From: Leptolyngbya cf. ectocarpi LEGE 11479
Lineage (GTDB): Bacteria > Cyanobacteriota > Cyanobacteriia > Phormidesmidales > Phormidesmidaceae
Length of the DNA: 60,397 nucleotides
Assembly: GCF_015207065.1 (NCBI RefSeq)
Contig: NZ_JADEXP010000004.1
Location: forward strand, 1 to 60,397
Reading direction: 5' to 3'
Part shown: positions 53,233 to 60,397 of the stretch, piece after piece
Layout: each line of letters starts with the position of its first letter
Numbering within the stretch: position 1 is the first letter of the stretch
Position numbers and translations under genes: made by a program
The notes under the pieces: model-generated
The model's database searches: none
Seen by the model: the letters and a program-made list of their open reading frames with translations, nothing else
What the model was told of the DNA's origin: nothing

Positions 53233-54015
53233 ATGATTAACCCAGACGCAAAGACAATTCTCTCTGTTAAAGACCTGCGGGCCAGCGTAGACGGCACCGA
53301 AATCCTCAAAGGGTTTAACCTTGAGGTCAAAGCTGGTGAAATCCATGCCATCATGGGTCTCAACGGTTCTGGCAAGAGTACCTTTTCTAAGGTGCTGGCG
53401 GGTCATCCTGACTATCAAATTACCTCAGGTACAATCGAGTTTAATGGTAAAGACTTATCTGAGCTAGAGCCCCATGAGCGGGCCACAGCCGGTATCTTTT
53501 TAGCGTTTCAGTATCCCCTAGAGATTCCTGGGGTGAGCAACCGTGAGTTTTTGCGCGTGGCCTATAACTCCCATCGCAAAGCTCGGGGTGAAGATGAAGT
53601 CGATGTGTTTGACTTTGACGATTTGATCGAAGAGAAGACTGAGATCGTCAAGATGGACACAAGCTTTCTCGACCGTAGCGTTAACGAAGGCTTCTCCGGT
53701 GGTGAGAAAAAGCGCAACGAGATCCTGCAGATGGCGCTCCTAGAGCCCAAGCTAGCGATTTTGGATGAAACCGATTCTGGTTTGGATATTGATGCTCTCA
53801 AGACTGTGGCAGAGGGCGTTAACAAGCTGGCCACACCGGACAGTGCCAACTTGGTGATTACCCACTACCAACGGTTGCTTAACTACATCGTGCCGGACTA
53901 TGTCCATGTCATGTGTGGCGGGCAAATCATTAAAACCGGTACTAGAGAACTAGCCCTGGCCCTTGAAGCTAAAGGGTATGAATGGCTCTTGGAAGAGCAG
54001 GCGGTGGCCTCATGA
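53233..54015 (+). CDS. sufC: Fe-S assembly ATPase SufC
   Basis: This 260-residue ABC-type ATPase powers the SufBC2D complex. Walker A is GLNGSGKST, the signature is [10 protein letters not shown] and Walker B is [16 protein letters not shown]. The extra E-K-K-R after the signature is typical for SufC rather than transport ATPases. Its TGA overlaps the sufD ATG by four bases. Confidence 0.97.
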   Translation: MINPDAKTILSVKDLRASVDGTEILKGFNLEVKAGEIHAIMGLNGSGKSTFSKVLAGHPDYQITSGTIEFNGKDLSELEPHERATAGIFLAFQYPLEIPGVSNREFLRVAYNSHRKARGEDEVDVFDFDDLIEEKTEIVKMDTSFLDRSVNEGFSGGEKKRNEILQMALLEPKLAILDETDSGLDIDALKTVAEGVNKLATPDSANLVITHYQRLLNYIVPDYVHVMCGGQIIKTGTRELALALEAKGYEWLLEEQAVAS

Positions 54016-55283
54016 GTGCTGTAGCCGTTCGCGATCGCTACTTAGAGTTGCTGCTGACCCAAGCTACATTAGCTGCCGAGAATGCTCCCTTAGCACTAGA
54101 CACATTGCGAGCCGCCGCCCGAGCCCAGGTGCAAGAGCGAGCCTTTCCGTCCAATCGCGATGAGGATTGGCGCTTTACCGATCTGTCCTCCATGTTGGCA
54201 ACGGCGTTTCAGGTACCGGGGACGCTCACTGATACCGTTTTGAAACAGGCCAAAAAGCTGCTGGCAGACGTCAGGCTGACCGACGGTCGCCAAGTCGTCT
54301 TTGTCAATGGCACTTTTGTAGACAGTCTTTCCAACCTGGGGGACGGTGTTAATGTTCTCAGCCAGCTAGCCGCTGCTCCTGCAGGATTAGCCCAGGTACC
54401 GGGTAGCAACGAAGTCTTTACCGCCCTAAACACCGCTGGCTTTGCTGACGCAGCGGTAGTTCACATTGCTAAGAACACGGTCCTTGAGCAGCCGGTTCAG
54501 ATTATCTATCTAACCATCGGGGATGCTTTATTTGTCCAGCCTCGCTGCCTGGTGGTGGCCGCAGCCAGCAGTGCAGTCATGCTAGTGGAAGAATTCCATG
54601 GCAATGGCTCCAGCTTTACCAATAGCGTCACTGAGATTTGGGTTCACGACAATGCTGAGGTGACTCATCTGCGGCTACAGCAAGAGTCTGCTGAGACCGT
54701 CCACATTGGCAAAACCGCCGTTTCCCAAGGGCGGGATAGCCGGTACCGGACCACAGCGATTAACCTGGGAGCCAGCATTTCTCGCCATAACCTGGAGGTT
54801 TACCAGACCGGCCCCCAAACAGAGACCACCCTCAACGGTCTGACCGCCATCCGAGCAAAACAGCTGGCGGATACCCACAGTCTGATTGCCCTGGGCCATC
54901 CCCACGGCACCGCCAATCAGCTGCAGAAAAATATTATGGATGAGCGCGCCCACGGGGTGTTTAATGGCAAGGTCTATGTACCCCAAAAGGCGCAGCTAAC
55001 CAATGCCTCCCAGCTCAATCGCAATTTGCTGCTATCCCCCAAATCCCGGATAGATACCAAGCCGGAGTTGGACATTGTGGCAGACGATGTCAAATGTGCC
55101 CACGGGGCGACCATTGCTCAGTTAGCACCGGACGAACTTTTTTATCTGCAGAGCCGGGGTATCAATCGCGACCAGGCCCAGCGGCTTCTCATTTACGCCT
55201 TTGCTATGGAAATTATTGAGCCGATGACTGTGGCTCCTCTGCGAGAGCGTATGACCCAGTACATTCAGCAATGGACAGTGTAG
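54012..55283 (+). CDS. sufD: Fe-S assembly protein SufD
   Basis: The start is the ATG at 54012, which overlaps the sufC stop as ATGA and gives [15 protein letters not shown]. The frame itself is open from 53982. The 423-residue beta-helix protein is the SufB paralogue in SufBC2D. Landmarks are [12 protein letters not shown] near the N-terminus, and [29 protein letters not shown] and YLQSRGI near the C-terminus. Confidence 0.95.
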   Translation: MSAVAVRDRYLELLLTQATLAAENAPLALDTLRAAARAQVQERAFPSNRDEDWRFTDLSSMLATAFQVPGTLTDTVLKQAKKLLADVRLTDGRQVVFVNGTFVDSLSNLGDGVNVLSQLAAAPAGLAQVPGSNEVFTALNTAGFADAAVVHIAKNTVLEQPVQIIYLTIGDALFVQPRCLVVAAASSAVMLVEEFHGNGSSFTNSVTEIWVHDNAEVTHLRLQQESAETVHIGKTAVSQGRDSRYRTTAINLGASISRHNLEVYQTGPQTETTLNGLTAIRAKQLADTHSLIALGHPHGTANQLQKNIMDERAHGVFNGKVYVPQKAQLTNASQLNRNLLLSPKSRIDTKPELDIVADDVKCAHGATIAQLAPDELFYLQSRGINRDQAQRLLIYAFAMEIIEPMTVAPLRERMTQYIQQWTV

Positions 55284-55286
55284 GCA

Positions 55287-56549
55287 ATGACTTTGACAAC
55301 GGCTAAACCCCTGGCCCATGATGTGCGGGCAGATTTCCCGATTTTAGACCAGACGGTGAATGGTAAGCCGCTGGTGTACTTTGACAATGCGGCCACATCC
55401 CAAAAGCCAAAAGTCGTGCTAGATGCCCTGGTGGATTATTACAATCAGGACAATGCCAATGTGCATCGCGGTGTCCATGCCCTCAGTGCCAGAGCCACAG
55501 CGGCCTATGAAGGTACCCGTGATAAGGTCGCCACATTTATTAACGCTGCCAGCCGCAACGAGATTGTTTTTACCCGCAATGCTAGTGAGGCGATCAATCT
55601 GGTGGCCTATGCTTGGGGTTTAAGTAACCTCAAGGCAGGGGATGAGGTGATTCTGTCGGTGATGGAGCACCATAGTAATCTGGTGCCCTGGCAGCTGGTG
55701 GCCCAGCGGACAGGGGCTGTGCTAAAGCATGTGCAGCTGACGGATACTCAAGAGTTTGATCTGGAGAATTTTAAGGAGCTGGTTTGCGATCGCACCCGCC
55801 TCGTCGCCATCAACCATGTCTCTAATACCCTGGGCTGCATTAACCCGGTCGCAGACGTAATCAAGCTAGCCCACGGACAAGGCGCAAAGGTGCTAATCGA
55901 CGCCTGCCAAAGCATTCCCCACATGCCCGTAGATGTGCAATCCCTTGACTGTGATTGGCTAGTCGCCTCCGGCCACAAGATGTGCGGACCAACGGGCGCT
56001 GGTTTTCTCTATGGCAAGCTAGATATCCTTGAGGCCATGCCCCCCTTCCTGGGCGGCGGCGAAATGATCCAGGATGTATTTTTGGACCATTCCACCTACG
56101 CCGAACTGCCCCATAAGTTTGAAGCTGGCACCCCCGCCATTGCTGAGGTGATCATGCTCGGTGCAGCGGTGGACTACCTGACCAATATCGGCATGGATCG
56201 TATCGCCCAGTATGAACATGAGCTGACTCGATATCTATATGACCGCCTAGCCGATGTGCCTAACCTGACGCTATACGGCCCGAAGCCTAACGCCGACGGC
56301 AGCGGTCGGGCTGCGATCGCTACATTTACGGTGGAAAATCTCCACCCCCAAGACCTCTCCACCTTTCTAGACCAGGCCGGTATTGCCATTCGCTCGGGAC
56401 ACCATTGCACCCAGCCATTACATCGATTTCTAGGCACAGACTCCACTGCTCGGGCCAGTCTCTATTTCTACAACACCTACGACGAAATCGACAGCTTTAT
56501 TGCTGCCCTTAAGGACACCATCAAGTTCTTTGGCAATATTTTTGATTAA
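55287..56549 (+). CDS. sufS: Cysteine desulfurase SufS
   Basis: This 420-residue PLP enzyme takes sulfur from cysteine for SufB. The PLP lysine is in [11 protein letters not shown], and the active-site loop cysteine in [11 protein letters not shown]. It begins three bases after the sufD stop. No sufE gene follows; SufE must lie elsewhere. Confidence 0.96.
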   Translation: MTLTTAKPLAHDVRADFPILDQTVNGKPLVYFDNAATSQKPKVVLDALVDYYNQDNANVHRGVHALSARATAAYEGTRDKVATFINAASRNEIVFTRNASEAINLVAYAWGLSNLKAGDEVILSVMEHHSNLVPWQLVAQRTGAVLKHVQLTDTQEFDLENFKELVCDRTRLVAINHVSNTLGCINPVADVIKLAHGQGAKVLIDACQSIPHMPVDVQSLDCDWLVASGHKMCGPTGAGFLYGKLDILEAMPPFLGGGEMIQDVFLDHSTYAELPHKFEAGTPAIAEVIMLGAAVDYLTNIGMDRIAQYEHELTRYLYDRLADVPNLTLYGPKPNADGSGRAAIATFTVENLHPQDLSTFLDQAGIAIRSGHHCTQPLHRFLGTDSTARASLYFYNTYDEIDSFIAALKDTIKFFGNIFD

Positions 56550-56702
56550 GCTTATCCTTAGCTTCTTATATTGACCAATTTTTTATTTTCAGAACCGTCC
56601 TAGTTAAGATAGAGCGCGTCTGAGGCATCCTTATGGAATAAGCCTGATGTTGTCGGCCCCAAGCCAACCCACATCAGATTGGTCCATTCTTAATCAATCG
56701 GG

Positions 56703-58382
56703 ATGTCGCTTGCATCTGAGCAATCTAGTCAATTAACCACCTCTGTTTTTTTAGATAGTCGTTCATCCTATGCGGCCTTAACCCAGGCCATCCTAGAGCT
56801 GCGCCAATGCAAGGCCCTCTACAGTGGTGATGTGGATGATGCAGCAGCAGCTGTTGCCTATGCCGTTGTCAAAAATTTAGGTACCACCAGCTGTCAGGTT
56901 TGGTTATGTACAGACGACCGTAGCCGATTCAAGCTAGTTGCCCAGTATGGCGCATTGGCAGCCGATCACCGAAACCTGGCCATCAACGTAGCCGATCATC
57001 CCGATTATTTTGACAGTCTGACCCGGCGTGATCGGCTGATTATCAATACAGGAGCCCCCATAGCAGGGGCATCCATGACCGAGCCACCCCAGCATGAATC
57101 CCCTCATGAGCGCTCGGTCATTTTTCCTCCCTACCTAGCTGACCAAAAACACACCATCACCGCCCTAGTTGAGATCCCTATTTATCACCAAGGCCAGCTA
57201 GCGGGTGTCCTCTGCTGTGCTCAACGACAGTCTCCACGGGTATGGCAAGGAGCAGAACAGTCATTTATGGTGACAGCGGCCTGTCTCATTGCCCTAGCCA
57301 TCAGCCATAATCGTCAGCAGCAGCAAACCCAGTCTTTAAATCAGCAAAAACGTCAGCTGTCCCTGGCCATTATTGAGCGACAGCAAGCAGAACAAGCCTG
57401 GCAGGAGAGCCAACGCTTTATCCAAGGTATCCTGGATGCCAGCACCAATATTCTTTATGTCAATGATTTTGCCACTGGGATTAATTACTATGTCAATGGC
57501 TACATGGAAGATATCCTCGGCTATGCCCCCAGCGAGGTGCAGCAGCTGGGGGCTCAGTTTTTAGAAAAACTAGCCCATCCCGACGACATTACAGCCATTC
57601 ACCAAGCTCGCCAAAAACTTGCCCAATCCAGCTGTAGCGATATCATAGAAACTGAATACCGCCTACGACATAAGCACGGTAGCTGGCACTGGATGCTATG
57701 CCGAGAAACTATCTTTCAATGGCACCCGGATGGTACTCCCCGACAGTTACTGGGAACGGCCACCGACATTACAGTCCACAAAAAAAATACAGAAGCCCTA
57801 CAGCAACAGAATCAGAAACTTACGGCCCTAGCCATGGTGGATGCCCTAACCCAAATTGCTAACCGCCGCGCCCTTGACGAATTTCTCTGCCAGGCATGGG
57901 CCGCCCTCAATCACACCCCCCTTACACTTATCCTTTGTGATATTGACTATTTCAAACGGTATAACGATACCTATGGTCATCAACAAGGGGATGAATGCCT
58001 CAGACTTGTGGCTCAGGCCTTAAAAACAGCCGTCAAACGACAGCCCGACTTTGTTGCTCGCTATGGGGGAGAAGAATTTGCCATTGTCCTACCCAATACG
58101 TCCCTAGCCGGTGCCCGGCATGTCGCTCAGAATATCCAAACCACCGTACGCGATCTTAAAATTGAGCATGGCCCTTCGGACGCTAGTGATTATTTAACCG
58201 TCAGTCTGGGAATTGCTACCGTCTCTTCCACTGCCTATGGGTCGCCCCAGGCGCTCATTGCCGCCGCCGATCGCGGGCTGTATCAAGCCAAGGCCGATGG
58301 TCGGGCCTGCTTTTCCGTTGGGCATCCGGATTTACCGGACCTGATGAATGGGTCCGAGAGGATGGATCCTCAAGCAAAATGA
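56703..58382 (+). CDS. GAF-PAS-GGDEF diguanylate cyclase
   Basis: This 559-residue soluble cyclic-di-GMP synthase has an N-terminal GAF domain (about 45-200), a coiled coil (about 205-235), a PAS/PAC domain (about 240-365, ending GTATDITVHKK) and a GGDEF domain (about 380-545) with the active loop ARYGGEEF. A product-inhibition site R-x-x-D (RQPD) lies exactly five residues before GGEEF. The GAF shows no CxxCH-like bilin motif that I can recognise. The enzyme is expected to be active and feedback-controlled. Confidence 0.93.
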   Translation: MSLASEQSSQLTTSVFLDSRSSYAALTQAILELRQCKALYSGDVDDAAAAVAYAVVKNLGTTSCQVWLCTDDRSRFKLVAQYGALAADHRNLAINVADHPDYFDSLTRRDRLIINTGAPIAGASMTEPPQHESPHERSVIFPPYLADQKHTITALVEIPIYHQGQLAGVLCCAQRQSPRVWQGAEQSFMVTAACLIALAISHNRQQQQTQSLNQQKRQLSLAIIERQQAEQAWQESQRFIQGILDASTNILYVNDFATGINYYVNGYMEDILGYAPSEVQQLGAQFLEKLAHPDDITAIHQARQKLAQSSCSDIIETEYRLRHKHGSWHWMLCRETIFQWHPDGTPRQLLGTATDITVHKKNTEALQQQNQKLTALAMVDALTQIANRRALDEFLCQAWAALNHTPLTLILCDIDYFKRYNDTYGHQQGDECLRLVAQALKTAVKRQPDFVARYGGEEFAIVLPNTSLAGARHVAQNIQTTVRDLKIEHGPSDASDYLTVSLGIATVSSTAYGSPQALIAAADRGLYQAKADGRACFSVGHPDLPDLMNGSERMDPQAK

Positions 58383-58401
58383 ATTTACACGGCGCTGCCA
58401 A

Positions 58402-58866
58402 ATGAAAACAAATGCGGCTCGGCTGCTTGATACCCTAGCCATCAATTATCAGATACTCACGTATTCCGTCGATCCCGATAATTTAGTAGCGAGTGCCACC
58501 GCCGATAAGCTAGGTTTGCCCCACGAGCAAGTCTTTAAAACATTAGTAATCCGGGGCGATCGCAACGGGCGTTGCCTGGCCGTAATTGCAGCCAACGCCC
58601 AACTCAACCTGAAGGCATTGGCCAAGCTAACCCATGACCGTAAAGTACTCCCCGTTGCCCTCAAAGAAGTACAGCCCCTAACCGGCTATATTCGAGGTGG
58701 CGTCACTGCCCTCGCCTGTAAAAAAAACTATCCAACTTACGTAGACGAATGGATTGAAGCTCACGACCAAATTGCCGTATCAGCAGGCATGCGGGGTGCG
58801 ATGCTATGGCTCAGTCCCCAAGATTATATAAAAGCAACCCAGGCCACGGTCGGATCCATCACGTAG
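58402..58866 (+). CDS. ybaK: YbaK-type Cys-tRNA(Pro)/aminoacyl-tRNA deacylase
   Basis: This 154-residue trans-editing protein has TADKLGLPHEQVFKTLVI, AVIAANAQLNLKALAK, RGGVTALACKK and YVDEWIEAHDQIAVSAG. Members hydrolyse mischarged Cys-tRNA(Pro). I choose ATG 58402, because the frame open from 58348 would overlap the diguanylate cyclase. The length is close to E. coli YbaK (159). Confidence 0.9.
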   Translation: MKTNAARLLDTLAINYQILTYSVDPDNLVASATADKLGLPHEQVFKTLVIRGDRNGRCLAVIAANAQLNLKALAKLTHDRKVLPVALKEVQPLTGYIRGGVTALACKKNYPTYVDEWIEAHDQIAVSAGMRGAMLWLSPQDYIKATQATVGSIT

Positions 58867-58867
58867 A

Positions 58868-58887
58868 GGGCGTTCCATGGAACGCCC
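58868..58887. repeat. 20-base perfect palindrome between convergent genes
   Basis: GGGCGTTCCATGGAACGCCC is a perfect inverted repeat, followed by a partial copy GAATGGAACGCGCC. Its core, CGTT-C-CATG-G-AACG, is the same type as the repeat at 22267-22284. It could end transcription from both sides, though no T-tract is present. Confidence 0.8.
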
Positions 58888-58904
58888 CCACGAATGGAAC
58901 GCGC

Positions 58905-59621
58905 CTATGAGGGCAGCAGCATATAGCCACGCCCTTGAATTGTCATAATCCGAACCGTATTCTTATCGAGCTTAGTTCTAAGACGAGAAATATGGACATC
59001 TAGCGCCTTAGTTTCCAGATCAGCATCATTGGTGTACCCCCAAACCCGTCGAAGAATCTTATCTCGCGTAAAAATTTGTCCGGGGGCCTGGGCCAGCAAA
59101 TATAGAATATGAAATTCGATCTCAGTCAGACGAATATTGCGGTTTGAATCATAAACTTTGCGCGTTTGAGGATAAAGAATCAGATCACCCACTGAAACCA
59201 CCTCTAAATCACTAGATCGGGCAACTGCTTTTTCCCGGCTTGCCCCTGGAGACAAACGCCTTAATATTGAGCGAATTCGAGCAATCAGCTCACGACTCGA
59301 AAAAGGCTTAACAATGTAATCATTTGCCCCTAGATCTAAGCCCGCCACTCGATCAGATGGCGTACCTAACACAGTGGCCATAATAATTGGCACATGCGAC
59401 TCTTGCCGAATGAGCTGGCATACCTGAAACCCGTCGAGCTTAGGCATCAAGACATCCAGCACGACTAAGTCAACCGCATAGGCCCTAAACTGAGCCATCG
59501 CTTCTTCCCCGTCTGCAGCCAAGATCACATCATACCCAGCGTTAGATAGATTACGCTGCAACGCATTACGAATATGCACTTCATCCTCAGCAATTAGGAT
59601 GACAGATTTCCTTGTCCCCAC
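58905..59621 (-). CDS. OmpR-family response regulator, RpaA/RpaB-like
   Basis: I use GTG 59621, which has GAGG nine bases upstream and starts the protein at the receiver; the frame is open to an ATG at 59663. The 238-residue product has D56 in LVVLDVLMPKLDG, KPFSSRELIARIRSILRR, and a winged-helix domain with IRLTEIEFHILYLL and VWGYT, then DVHISRLRTKL, then GRGYMLL. The last motifs resemble cyanobacterial RpaA/RpaB, but the domain end differs (TIQGRGYML rather than TARGTGYLF). It is thus probably a paralogue rather than canonical RpaB. Confidence 0.88.
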   Translation of the reverse strand: MGTRKSVILIAEDEVHIRNALQRNLSNAGYDVILAADGEEAMAQFRAYAVDLVVLDVLMPKLDGFQVCQLIRQESHVPIIMATVLGTPSDRVAGLDLGANDYIVKPFSSRELIARIRSILRRLSPGASREKAVARSSDLEVVSVGDLILYPQTRKVYDSNRNIRLTEIEFHILYLLAQAPGQIFTRDKILRRVWGYTNDADLETKALDVHISRLRTKLDKNTVRIMTIQGRGYMLLPS

Positions 59622-59775
59622 CTGACATAACCTCAATGCACAGCTCTGCAAAACGAGCGCCATGGGGCGTTAATTTTGCTCATTCAGAGCACCGTAGAGG
59701 ATAAAACGGTAAAAGCAATTCAGGCTTTGGGCATAGCTAGACATCATATTCTAATGCCCAGCTAAATAACCCGAT

Positions 59776-59802
59776 TATGCGCATGAAAATAAGATGCGCA
59801 TA
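59776..59802. promoter_or_regulatory. Double ATGCGCAT palindrome, candidate operator
   Basis: TATGCGCAT (59776-59784) and ATGCGCATA (59794-59802) form a perfect inverted repeat around a nine-base spacer. Each arm is itself the palindrome ATGCGCAT. It lies about 155 bases upstream of the OmpR-type regulator. A dimeric regulator binding twice is a natural reading, but no known factor is assigned. Confidence 0.4.
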
Positions 59803-60038
59803 CGAAAGTTATAACGCCTGAAAAAACTTTTCTCACTAAGGAATTAAAAGTGGTTTAGTTACTGTTTTGTCGAATTAAAGCTCCCTAGTTTTGCAGCGTC
59901 TATTTATGTTGATGAAGTCTAACTAGTTAGCTACTGTAGCATTTGAAAGGTCTGATGAAGGAATAGGACTTAAGCTAAGCGAGGGGTCTTAATAATTCTA
60001 TACAGTTTTAAACTAATGTGTCATGCAATCGACGTTTA

Positions 60039-60065
60039 CAGGGGTATTACAGTCTAATACCCCTG
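60039..60065. terminator. Strong hairpin, terminator-like
   Basis: CAGGGGTATTA and TAATACCCCTG pair perfectly over 11 bases around a CAGTC loop. No T-run follows on either strand, so it may be a transcript end, an attenuator or a regulatory RNA element rather than a classical terminator. Confidence 0.4.
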
Positions 60066-60397
60066 TGAGTTCATGAGAGGTTCTAAATCGGTTGCCCTGT
60101 TTACTCCATATTTTTTAGGAAAAAGTTAGAGTTTTATCTTTGAAGTTCGTACGAGCTAACCTTTTTCTCTATTGAGCGATGTGGATTCCAATAGAGGCTT
60201 AAGACAAATCTTTTAAAGGGCTGATAGTTGTTGATATTCTCAGTTTTTAAACTTTAAAAAGCCCGTTGATTAACTCCCTGATTTTTGCTCGAACTAAGCG
60301 TGTTGATGATAGTCTTTTAATCGTTATTTTCTTGCAAATTACAGAGTTTTACCAGTAGATTATCCTGTCTTTTAATCAGGATTTTATAGTCTATATA

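Larger units (their letters stand above)
59622..60397. other. Noncoding region at the 3' end of the window
   Basis: No reading frame of 60 residues or more is present and none of the shorter ones has a convincing start. The region is A/T-rich and contains three inverted repeats: a double ATGCGCAT (59776-59802), a strong 11-base-pair hairpin (60039-60065), and an imperfect AAAAAGTTAG/CTAAC-T-run pair near 60119-60170 followed by CTCTATTG/CAATAGAG. It probably holds the promoter of the OmpR-type gene and the leader of a gene beyond the window. Confidence 0.6.

Noticed and set aside
58905-59621. Calling the OmpR-type regulator RpaB
   Set aside because: VWGYT and DVHISRLR agree, but the C-terminal wing and linker differ from canonical RpaB/RpaA, so only a family-level call is made.
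1-60397. CRISPR arrays, tRNA or rRNA genes, insertion-sequence transposases
   Set aside because: I saw no regularly spaced direct repeats, no cloverleaf candidates that I could defend and no transposase-like frames. Short RNA genes could still be missed by eye.

Overview
The window is a cyanobacterial chromosome segment. This rests on a complete sufR / sufBCDS locus with a ferredoxin-thioredoxin reductase catalytic chain, a Pix/Tax/Hmp-style chemotaxis operon with a PatA-type regulator, Rcp1-like response regulators next to phytochrome-type histidine kinases, a Tll0287-like haem sensor, an RpaA/RpaB-like OmpR regulator, two NtcA-type boxes (GTA-N8-TAC), and more than fifteen copies of the HIP1 octamer GCGATCGC. 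The many two-component, cyclase, kinase and diguanylate cyclase genes fit a large-genome filamentous or Leptolyngbya-like lineage, but I cannot name the genus.

Layout. 1-4600 (minus strand): a nitrate/sulfonate/taurine-type ABC transporter with an NtcA box, followed by a YeiH-type exporter cut by the window edge. 4900-7960: a CxxCH haem-sensor/HAMP protein convergent with a nucleotide cyclase-Ser/Thr kinase fusion. 8330-13550: dapD (unusual for a cyanobacterium), a branched-chain aminotransferase, a PhoD-like phosphatase and a YihY/BrkB membrane protein. 13560-19190: a two-component island with a NarL-type regulator and three kinases. 19220-25970: a nitrogen-scavenging cluster with a biuret amidohydrolase-like enzyme, an M20 amidohydrolase, an ABC transporter and a divergent allophanate-hydrolase-like amidase behind a perfect NtcA box. 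26140-34050: chemotaxis genes, followed by an orphan Tat-lipoprotein solute-binding protein.

35720-44090 is the most interesting region. It holds a vWA-MoxR-VMAP ternary conflict system. Its VMAP protein carries an N-terminal nucleosidase domain with its catalytic residues intact. The MoxR ATPase gene has a one-base frameshift. The vWA protein is fused to a formylglycine-generating-enzyme-like (FGE/C-type-lectin) domain, and two further stand-alone FGE proteins flank the set. All three FGE domains end in a C-terminal segment laid out like the variable region of a diversity-generating retroelement (DGR): a fixed RGGSW/CRSASR/GFRVVC scaffold with 16 hypervariable codons, followed by a conserved noncoding 3' flank. 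No reverse transcriptase or template repeat is in the window, so any diversification would have to be driven in trans. A membrane protein lies divergent from the VMAP gene.

44270-60397: an RnfD-like/DUF2330 pair, a peptide-type solute-binding lipoprotein, a J-domain/pentapeptide-repeat fusion, the SufR-controlled suf operon with ftrC between sufR and sufB and two exact SufR operators, a GAF-PAS-GGDEF diguanylate cyclase, a YbaK-type deacylase, an OmpR-family regulator, and about 700 noncoding bases with inverted repeats.
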